64,000 nucleotides of DNA from contig NZ_CP093342.1 in assembly GCF_022637555.1 (NCBI RefSeq), forward strand, positions 3,286,001 to 3,350,000, given 5' to 3'. The stretch comes from Microbacterium sp. H1-D42. Its GTDB lineage: Bacteria > Actinomycetota > Actinomycetes > Actinomycetales > Microbacteriaceae. Under the pieces are notes generated by a model, which saw only the letters and a program-made list of their open reading frames with translations, did no database searches and was not told where the DNA came from. Positions 57,683 through 64,000 of this stretch are shown here, piece by piece. Within the stretch, counting starts at the first letter, position 1. Each line of letters opens with the position of its first letter. The position numbers and the translations under genes are program-made.

Positions 57683-60207
57683 CCAGAGGGCGTCTGCGGG
57701 TGCTGCTCGGCGCCGCCCCCGGCGTCGGCAAGACGTTCGAGATGCTCGCGGAGGGCCACCGGCTGGCCGCTGAGGGTCAGGACATGGTTGTCGCGATCGT
57801 CGAGACGCACGGCCGCACGGCGACTGCGGCGCAGCTGGTCGGGCTCGAGCAGGTGCCGCTGCGCACCGTGCGGCATCGGGAGGTCGAACTGCGCGAACTC
57901 GATCTAGAGGCCGTGCTGATCCGCGCCCCGCAGGTCGCCCTGGTCGACGAGCTCGCGCACACGAACGCCCCCGGCACGCCGCACGAGAAGCGCTGGCAGG
58001 ACGTCGAGGCGATGCTGGATGCCGGGATCGACGTCATCACGACGGTCAACGTGCAGCACATCGAGTCGCTGAACGGGGTGGTCGAGAAGATCACCGGCGT
58101 CGCCCAGCAGGAGACGGTGCCAGACGAGGTGGTGCGTGCCGCCGACGATGTCGAGGTGGTCGACCTCGCCCCGCAGTCATTGCGCGACCGGCTGTCGGCA
58201 GGGTCGGTGTATCCGGCCGAGCGGGTGGATGCCGCACTGTCGAACTACTTCCGGCTCGGCAATCTCACGGCGCTGCGCGAGCTCGCGTTGCTGTGGCTGG
58301 CCGACGAGGTCGACAGCGCCCTGCGCAGCTACCGCACCACACACGGCATCGACGCCGCCTGGCAGACCCGCGAGCGCGTGGTCGTGGCGCTCACCGGCGG
58401 GCCGGAGGGCGAGACGCTGCTGCGCCGCGGCGCGCGGATCGCGGCACGGTCGGCAGGTGGCGAGCTGATGGCCGTGCATGTGCTGGCTCAGGACGGCCTG
58501 CGTGCAGACGCTCCCGGTGCCCTGACCGCCCAGCAGCGTCTGGCCACGGCGCTGGGTGGCAGCTACCACCAGATCGTCGGCGATGACGTGCCGGAGGCGC
58601 TGGTGGACTTCGCGCAGTCGGCGGATGCCACGCAGCTGGTCATCGGCGTGAGCCGCCGCGGCAGGCTCGCCGCCGCGCTCACAGGACCAGGCATCGGCGC
58701 CGAGGTGATCCGCCGCTCCGGCGACATCGACGTGCACATCGTCAGCCATGCCGCCGCCGGCGGACGGGTCGCGCTGCCGCGCATCACCGGTGGGGCGCTC
58801 GGCTGGCGCCGCCAGCTGCTCGGGCTCGCGGTCGCCCTGGTCGGCGGACCGCTGCTGTCGTGGATGCTGTACTCGCTGCGCAGCCCCGCCTCGATCACGT
58901 CCGACGTGCTCGCGTACCAGCTGCTCGTCGTCGTGGTGGCGCTCATCGGCGGCATCCGACCCGCCCTGTTCGCGGCCGTGCTCTCAGGACTGACGCTGGA
59001 CTATCTCTTCGTCGAGCCGCTGTTCACCGTGACGATCTCCGACCCCCTGCATGCACTCGCGCTCGTGCTGTACGTCGTGATCGCGGTGCTCGTGAGCATC
59101 GTCGTCGACCAGGCCGCCCGTCGGGCGAGGGCCGCGCGCCGGGCATCCGCCGAGGCGGAGCTGCTCGCGGCGGTCGCCGGCAGCGTGCTGCGCGGCGACA
59201 GCGCACCGCTCGCTCTGGTGAGCCGCGCCCGCGAGACCTTCGGGTTCAGCGGGGTGCGGCTGCTGGGCCTCGACGGCACCGTGATCGCGACCGACGGCGA
59301 GCCGCTGCCCGACCAGGCGCCGATGATCATCCCGGTCGGACCGCACGAGGCACCCCGCGCCTTCCTCGAACTGCACGGCAGCGAACTCGATGCGCCGGCG
59401 CGACGGCTGCTCGATGCGATCGTGGCGCAGCTGGCGGCGGCGATGGAGCACACCGACCTCGCCGCCACGGCGCGGCGGGCCGATGTTCTCGCCGAGACCG
59501 ACCGGGTGCGCAGCGCGCTGCTCTCGGCGATCAGCCATGACCTGCGCCGACCGCTGGCTGCCGCCATGGCCGCGGTGGGCGGACTGCGCGGCTCGACCAG
59601 GCTGTCACCGCAGGACCGCGCCGATCTGCTCGAGACCGCCGACGAGAGCCTGGGCACATTGTCGAAGCTCGTCACCGATCTGCTCGACGTGAGCAGGGTC
59701 GAGGCCGGCGTGCTGGCCGTGTCGCTCGCTCCGATCGATGCCGCAGACGCCGTCGTGGCGGCGCTCGATGAACTCGCCTTTGGACCAGACGAGGTCGAAC
59801 TCGGGTTGGACGCCGAGCTCCCGCCGCTGCACGCCGACGGCGTGCTGCTTCAGCGCGTGCTGGTGAACGTGCTCGCCAATGCCCACCGGCATTCCCCGTC
59901 GGATGCCCGCGTGATGGTCACCACCAGCCGGCTCGGCGCGACAGCCGAGATCCGGATCGTCGACCGCGGTGAAGGCGTGCCACCGGAGCGACAGCAGTCC
60001 ATGTTCACGCCGTTCCAGCGCGAGGGAGACAACGACAACACCGTGGGACTCGGACTCGGGCTTGCGCTGTCCCGCGGGTTCATGGAGGGCATGGGCGGTA
60101 GCCTGACCCCCGAGGACACGCCAGGAGGAGGGCTCACGATGGTGATCGCACTGCCGGTGGCATCCGATTCGGCATCCGACGCTGTCGACGCGAGCGGCGA
60201 CGCATGA
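57679..60207 (+). CDS. kdpD: KdpD sensor histidine kinase
   Basis: An 842-residue membrane kinase. The N-terminal KdpD domain has Walker A GAAPGVGKT at 11-19 and HTNAPGTPHEKRWQDVEAML; a USP-like domain follows (about 230-360), then four helices (about 370-480), a GAF-like segment, HisKA with the phospho-acceptor His620 (SAISHDLRRPL) and an HATPase (ANAHRHSPSDA, GEGVPPERQ, GLGLGLALSRGFME). It senses potassium limitation and phosphorylates KdpE. It is coupled to both neighbours by ATGA overlaps. N-terminal residues 1-10 are shorter than in E. coli. Confidence 0.96.
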   Translation: MTRGRLRVLLGAAPGVGKTFEMLAEGHRLAAEGQDMVVAIVETHGRTATAAQLVGLEQVPLRTVRHREVELRELDLEAVLIRAPQVALVDELAHTNAPGTPHEKRWQDVEAMLDAGIDVITTVNVQHIESLNGVVEKITGVAQQETVPDEVVRAADDVEVVDLAPQSLRDRLSAGSVYPAERVDAALSNYFRLGNLTALRELALLWLADEVDSALRSYRTTHGIDAAWQTRERVVVALTGGPEGETLLRRGARIAARSAGGELMAVHVLAQDGLRADAPGALTAQQRLATALGGSYHQIVGDDVPEALVDFAQSADATQLVIGVSRRGRLAAALTGPGIGAEVIRRSGDIDVHIVSHAAAGGRVALPRITGGALGWRRQLLGLAVALVGGPLLSWMLYSLRSPASITSDVLAYQLLVVVVALIGGIRPALFAAVLSGLTLDYLFVEPLFTVTISDPLHALALVLYVVIAVLVSIVVDQAARRARAARRASAEAELLAAVAGSVLRGDSAPLALVSRARETFGFSGVRLLGLDGTVIATDGEPLPDQAPMIIPVGPHEAPRAFLELHGSELDAPARRLLDAIVAQLAAAMEHTDLAATARRADVLAETDRVRSALLSAISHDLRRPLAAAMAAVGGLRGSTRLSPQDRADLLETADESLGTLSKLVTDLLDVSRVEAGVLAVSLAPIDAADAVVAALDELAFGPDEVELGLDAELPPLHADGVLLQRVLVNVLANAHRHSPSDARVMVTTSRLGATAEIRIVDRGEGVPPERQQSMFTPFQREGDNDNTVGLGLGLALSRGFMEGMGGSLTPEDTPGGGLTMVIALPVASDSASDAVDASGDA

Positions 60208-60875
60208 AGCTCCTCATCGCCGATGACGATCCGCAGCTGGTGCGAGCGCTGCGGATCACGCTCGCCGCGCACGGGTACGACGTGGTCGCCGCCGCCGACG
60301 GCGCGGCCGCGATCCAGCTCGCAGCGCAGGCGCATCCCGACATCGTGCTGCTCGATCTCGGCATGCCGAAGCTGGACGGCGTGCAGGTGATCCAGGCGCT
60401 GCGCGGGTGGACGACCGTGCCGATCCTCGTCGTGTCTGGACGCACGGGTTCGGCGGACAAGGTCGATGCGCTGGATGCCGGTGCCGACGACTACGTCACC
60501 AAGCCGTTCCAGATCGATGAGCTGCTGGCCCGGCTGCGGGCGCTGTCGCGGCGGGCGGTGCCGACACCGGGCGACGCCACCGTCGTCTTCGGCGATGTCG
60601 TCGTCGATCTCGCAGCCAAAGCGGTGACCCGCGCCGACGCGCACGTGCACCTCACGCCCACCGAATGGCGGATGCTGGAGCACCTCGCCAGGCACCCCGG
60701 CGCCCTCGTGACGCGGCAGGAGCTGCTGCGCGAGCTGTGGGGTTCGGAGCAGGTCACCGACACCGGATACCTGCGGCTGTACATGTCGCAGCTGCGCAAG
60801 AAGCTCGAGGCCGATCCGGCACAGCCCGTTCATCTGCGCACCGAGCAGGGCATGGGCTACCGGCTGGTCACGTGA
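60204..60875 (+). CDS. kdpE: KdpE response regulator, OmpR family
   Basis: A 223-residue regulator with a receiver domain (acidic DDDP at 7-10, phospho-acceptor Asp51 in LLDLGMP, and the lysine in TKPFQIDEL) and a winged-helix DNA-binding domain from about 125 (HLTPTEWRMLEHLARHPGAL, VTDTGYLRLYMSQLRKKLE). It would activate kdp transcription. OmpR-family proteins bind direct repeats with about 11-base spacing, matching the units upstream of kdp and trkH. Confidence 0.96.
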   Translation: MKLLIADDDPQLVRALRITLAAHGYDVVAAADGAAAIQLAAQAHPDIVLLDLGMPKLDGVQVIQALRGWTTVPILVVSGRTGSADKVDALDAGADDYVTKPFQIDELLARLRALSRRAVPTPGDATVVFGDVVVDLAAKAVTRADAHVHLTPTEWRMLEHLARHPGALVTRQELLRELWGSEQVTDTGYLRLYMSQLRKKLEADPAQPVHLRTEQGMGYRLVT

Positions 60876-60889
60876 GACGCGCACCGCTT

Positions 60890-60909
60890 GCTCCGGTCGG
60901 ACCGTCGGA
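60890..60909 (+). terminator. Weak hairpin after kdpE
   Basis: CTCCG-g-tCGGACCGt-CGGAG forms a short nested stem about 15 bases after the kdpE stop; there is no T tract. Confidence 0.3.
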
Positions 60910-60947
60910 GTAGACCTGATCCCAATACCGCGTGATTGGAGCAGGCC

Positions 60948-61547
60948 ATGACCTACCGCATCGGATACCTCATCGGAAGCCTCGCGAGCGACTCGATCAA
61001 CCGCGTCCTCTCGAAGGCGCTGGTCAGACTCGCGCCGGAGGACCTGCAGATGGTCGAGATCCCGATCGGCGATCTGCCGCTGTACAACCGCGACGATGAG
61101 AACAGCCCTGGTCCTGCGGTGACGGCGTTCAAACAGGCGGTCGAAGGGGCGGACGGGCTGCTGTTCATCTCGCCGGAGTACAACCGCTCGATCCCCGGTG
61201 CGCTGAAGAACGCGATCGACATCGGCTCGCGTCCGTGGGGGCACAACTCCTTCGCGCGCAAGCCCACCGGCATCATCGGCGCGTCCGCGGGGGCGATCGG
61301 CACGGCGGTGATGCAGTCGTCGATGCGCGGCGTGCTGAGCTTTCTCGACGCTCCACAGTTGAACGCCCCCGAGGCGTACATCCACTTCGATCCGGCGATC
61401 TACGGCGCCGACGGATCGGTCGCTGACGAGAGCACTGCGCAGTTCCTCGGGCATTTCATGTCGGAGTACTCGGCGTTCGTGGCGCGGGTGCTCTCGAGTG
61501 CGCTGCCCGGACACATGGGCGACTCCGACCCCGACGTCATGCACTGA
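60948..61547 (+). CDS. NADPH-dependent FMN reductase family protein
   Basis: A 199-residue flavodoxin-like flavoprotein. The FMN phosphate loop is GSLASDSINRVL, followed by FISPEYNRSIPGALKNAIDI, typical of the SsuE/YwqN/azoreductase-like family of NAD(P)H:FMN or quinone reductases. The physiological acceptor is unknown. ATG 60948 has GGAG 6 bases upstream; an in-frame TTG at 60936 is less likely. It is a separate unit after kdp. Confidence 0.9.
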   Translation: MTYRIGYLIGSLASDSINRVLSKALVRLAPEDLQMVEIPIGDLPLYNRDDENSPGPAVTAFKQAVEGADGLLFISPEYNRSIPGALKNAIDIGSRPWGHNSFARKPTGIIGASAGAIGTAVMQSSMRGVLSFLDAPQLNAPEAYIHFDPAIYGADGSVADESTAQFLGHFMSEYSAFVARVLSSALPGHMGDSDPDVMH

Positions 61548-61587
61548 GCGGCGGGGCGCTTCGCTCTCGTGCGCATCGGCTGGCACA

Positions 61588-61593
61588 TAGTCT
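61588..61593 (+). promoter_or_regulatory. -10 box of the GNAT gene
   Basis: TAGTCT ends 6 bases before ATG 61600. Confidence 0.4.
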
Positions 61594-61599
61594 GGGGCG

Positions 61600-62193
61600 A
61601 TGACCGACCTGCCTGCTGACCCCTGGCCGATCCGCACGCCGCGACTCGAGATCCGACGCTGCACCGTGGAAGATCTCGACGCGGTGTGGGAGTTCCGCCG
61701 GATCCCCGAGGTCAACAACTGGCTGGGTCGGGCGCCGGCGACCCGCGAGGCGTTCCACGAGACGTACTCGGAGCCGGAGCGACTGGCGATGACGTTCGTG
61801 ATCGATCTGCTGCCTTCGTCTGCGGCCGGGGCGCCGAAGGTGATCGGCGACCTGATGGTGAAGATCGAGGACGGCTGGGCGCAGGCCGAGATGGTCGATG
61901 AGGCGCGCGGCACGCAGGCAGAGCTCGGCTGGGTGCTGGATCCGGCGTACGCCGGCCAGGGCTACGCGACTGAGGCCGTCCGCGCGGTCATCGACAACTG
62001 CTTCGGTGCGCTGGGGCTGCGTCGCGTGCATGCCGGCTGCTTCACGCCCAACGAGCCGTCCTGGCGCCTGATGGAGCGCCTCGGCATGCGCCGCGAGGAG
62101 GACAGCCGCAAGACCGGTCTGCACCGCTCAGGCGAGTGGATGGACGGCCTGAACTACGCCCTGCTCGCCGAGGAATGGCCGACCGGGCGCTGA
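61600..62193 (+). CDS. GNAT family N-acetyltransferase, RimJ/RimL type
   Basis: A 197-residue acetyltransferase. PRLEIRRCTVEDLDAVWEFR is the usual RimJ/RimL opening; AELGWVLDPAYAGQGYATEA carries the Q-x-x-G-x-A acetyl-CoA loop and GCFTPNEPSWRLMERLGMRR the final motif. The family acetylates ribosomal proteins, amino sugars or antibiotics; no substrate can be assigned. It is probably leaderless and converges on the copper ATPase gene. Confidence 0.9.
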   Translation: MTDLPADPWPIRTPRLEIRRCTVEDLDAVWEFRRIPEVNNWLGRAPATREAFHETYSEPERLAMTFVIDLLPSSAAGAPKVIGDLMVKIEDGWAQAEMVDEARGTQAELGWVLDPAYAGQGYATEAVRAVIDNCFGALGLRRVHAGCFTPNEPSWRLMERLGMRREEDSRKTGLHRSGEWMDGLNYALLAEEWPTGR

Positions 62194-62235
62194 GGCTCTT
62201 CCCCGCTCCGCTCCAGGTCGACTCGTTCGGCCGCC

Positions 62236-64000
62236 TCATCCCCGGATCAACGACTCCGGACGCAGGTCGAGGCGGCGCAATGCCTGCGCGTTGAGCGCGA
62301 CGACGATGGTCGACAGGCTCATCAGCACAGCTCCCACCGACATCGGCAGCACGAACCCGATCGGCGCCAGAACGCCGGCCGCGAGCGGCACCGAGATCAG
62401 GTTGTATCCGGCCGCCCACCACAGGTTCTGCTTCATCTTGCGGTAGCTCGCGTGCGACAGCTCGATCACCGAGATGACCGCCCGAGGGTCGTCGGATGCC
62501 AGGATCACCCCGGCCGAGGCGATGGCCACGTCCGTGCCGGCGCCGATGGCGATGCCGACATCGGCCTGTGCGAGCGCCGGGGCATCGTTCACGCCGTCGC
62601 CGACCATCGCGACCTTCTTGCCCTCTCGCTGGAGGGCCGCGACCTTTGCGGCCTTGTCCTCTGGACGCACGCCGGCGAACACGCGGTCGATGCCCAGATC
62701 CTTCGCCACTGCGTTAGCTACGGCCTCGGCATCGCCGGTGATCATGACCACCTCGACACCGCGAGCGTGCAGCGCGTCGACGGCCTCGCGCGACTCGGCG
62801 CGGATCTCGTCGGCGAGCTTCAGCCCGCCGATCACCTCGCCGTCGCGGACGACATGCAGGATGATTGCCCCTTCGGAGCGCCAGTGGTCAGCATCCGACA
62901 CCTCTTCGGCACCGACCTCGGTGAGCATGTGCGGGCCGCCGACGCGGATCTCGTGGCCATCGACCGTGGCGGTCACGCCGACGGCGGGCGAAGAGCTGAA
63001 GCCGACAGCCGGAGCGATCGCGAGGTCGGATGCCGCCCGCATGATCGCCTTGGCCAGCGGATGCTCGCTGTCGGCCTCCGCGGCTGCCGCGAGCGCCAGC
63101 ACAGCATCCGCGTCCCAGCCCGCGACCGGCGCGATGCCGGTGACGGTGGGCTCGCCCTTGGTGAGGGTTCCGGTCTTGTCGAACAGCACCGCGTCGACCT
63201 GCCGCATGCTCTCCAGCGCGAGACGGTCCTTCACGAGCACGCCGGCGCGGGCAGCGCGCTCGGTCGCGATCGAGACGACCAGCGGGATCGCCAGACCCAG
63301 TGCGTGCGGGCACGCGATGACGAGCACGGTGATGGTGCGGATCACCGCGGCATCAGGATTGCCGACGATGCTCCACACGATCGCGGTGACCGCGGCGGCG
63401 CCGAGTGCGAACCAGAACAGCCAGGCGGCGGCTTTGTCGGCGAGGCGCTGCGCGTGCGAACTCGATGCCTGGGCGTCGGCGACGAGCTTGCGGATGCCCG
63501 CGATCGCCGTGTCATCGCCGATGGCATCGACCTGGATGCGGAGCCCGGAGTCTGTGGCGACGGTGCCGGCGGTGACCCGGTCGCCTGTGCCGCGGCCGAC
63601 CGTGCGGGACTCGCCGGTGAGCATGGATTCGTCCATGCTGGCGCGGCCGTCGACGATCACGCCATCGGCCGGAACGCTGCCGCCGGGGCGGACGATCACG
63701 ACATCGCCGACCTTGAGGTCTGCAGGGTTGACCGTGACGACTTCGTCGCCCTCGACGCGCTCGGCCTCATCGGGCAGGAGCGCTGCGAGCGAGTCGAGCG
63801 CAGAGGTGGTCTGGGCGAGCGAGCGCATCTCGATCCAGTGCCCGAGCAGCATGATCACGATCAGCAGCGCGAGCTCCCACCAGAACTCGAGTTCGTGGTG
63901 CAGCAGGCCGAGCGTCGCGCCCCAGGACGCGAAGAACGCCACCGTGATCGCGAGGGCGATCAGCAGCATCATTCCTGGCTTGCCGGCCTTGAGCTCCGAG
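62236..64000 (-). CDS. copB: Copper-type P-type ATPase CopB, N terminus cut by the window edge
   Basis: At least 588 codons, open to the right edge, so the N terminus and any metal-binding region are missing. The intramembrane motif CPHALGLAIPL marks the P1B-3 (CopB) class, which exports copper. DKTGTLTKGEP, DSEHPLAKAI (HP motif intact), [16 protein letters not shown] and a TGES motif are present, so it appears functional. The stretch before the first Met (KAGKPGMMLLIALAI) matches the usual CopB linker, showing that the true start is further right. It is a different pump class from the TPCP ATPase at 11796. Confidence 0.93.
   Translation of the reverse strand, partial: SELKAGKPGMMLLIALAITVAFFASWGATLGLLHHELEFWWELALLIVIMLLGHWIEMRSLAQTTSALDSLAALLPDEAERVEGDEVVTVNPADLKVGDVVIVRPGGSVPADGVIVDGRASMDESMLTGESRTVGRGTGDRVTAGTVATDSGLRIQVDAIGDDTAIAGIRKLVADAQASSSHAQRLADKAAAWLFWFALGAAAVTAIVWSIVGNPDAAVIRTITVLVIACPHALGLAIPLVVSIATERAARAGVLVKDRLALESMRQVDAVLFDKTGTLTKGEPTVTGIAPVAGWDADAVLALAAAAEADSEHPLAKAIMRAASDLAIAPAVGFSSSPAVGVTATVDGHEIRVGGPHMLTEVGAEEVSDADHWRSEGAIILHVVRDGEVIGGLKLADEIRAESREAVDALHARGVEVVMITGDAEAVANAVAKDLGIDRVFAGVRPEDKAAKVAALQREGKKVAMVGDGVNDAPALAQADVGIAIGAGTDVAIASAGVILASDDPRAVISVIELSHASYRKMKQNLWWAAGYNLISVPLAAGVLAPIGFVLPMSVGAVLMSLSTIVVALNAQALRRLDLRPESLIRG

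Noticed and set aside
1..64000. CRISPR array, tRNA, rRNA, prophage or IS genes
   Set aside because: No regularly spaced long repeats, cloverleaf-like sequence, transposase or integrase frame was seen on either strand.

Overview
The window is very GC-rich, with dense overlapping genes, frequent GTG starts and many genes whose start codon lies 5-8 bases after a TANNNT-like -10 box. That pattern, a DUF3073 gene, dispersed pur genes and the gene content point to an actinobacterium of the Microbacteriaceae, most likely Microbacterium. This assignment is inferred from gene content; no rRNA is present. I saw no tRNA, CRISPR array, transposase, integrase or phage gene, so this looks like chromosomal backbone with lineage-specific insertions.

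Layout. 0-11.8 kb: DUF3073, a MOSC protein, a LacI regulator with an ACR3/BASS-type carrier, then on the minus strand purM-purF-MFS (translationally coupled), small hypotheticals, a sterol-carrier-like protein between two inverted 82-nt palindromic elements, a NudL-type Nudix hydrolase and purD. 11.8-19.4 kb: metal P-type ATPase, GNAT, an XRE regulator/membrane-protein pair facing a small export-type membrane protein across three operator-like palindromes, a 14-TM MFS pump and a secreted beta-propeller. 19.6-31.3 kb: purC, uracil/xanthine permease, TetR, 5-oxoprolinase genes (pxpBC fusion, pxpA), a TMEM175-type channel, a CebR-like regulator with a GH1 beta-glucosidase, apt, MerR and purS-purQ behind a leader with a strong terminator. 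31.3-40 kb: DUF1761 protein, a D-2-hydroxyacid dehydrogenase, a GH13 alpha-glucosidase with its LacI regulator, a Dcu-type carrier, an N-formylglutamate amidohydrolase-like enzyme and an MFS carrier. 40-50.5 kb: AGCS alanine/glycine symporter, trkH-trkA, an ABC exporter-glycosyltransferase operon, cold-shock protein, M20 amidohydrolase, a small zinc-ribbon-like protein and a RelQ/RelP-type (p)ppGpp synthetase. 50.9-61 kb: a KimA-like potassium importer and the kdp operon (an unannotated-size small ORF, kdpF, A, B, C, D, E). 61-64 kb: FMN reductase, GNAT and a truncated CopB-type copper ATPase.

How it fits together. Six de novo purine genes (purF, M, D, C, S, Q), apt salvage and a nucleobase permease form a scattered purine block. 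Potassium uptake is covered by three systems within 20 kb (TrkH/TrkA, KimA-like, Kdp). The trkH and kdp upstream regions share GTGAGGAT-type units on an 11-nt period, suggesting one OmpR-family regulator (KdpE is the obvious candidate). Two sugar loci carry textbook LacI-family operators.

Most notable new signals: a family of about 82-nt intergenic elements built from two direct plus two inverted units with a 19-nt period (8955-9036, 9469-9550, 33266-33346); a 27-codon membrane ORF fused by stop/start overlap to kdpF; a terminator/antiterminator-like leader before purSQ; three GTMAAG-N4-CTTKAC operators in the XRE divergent region; and a frameshifted gene remnant at 50571-50830.
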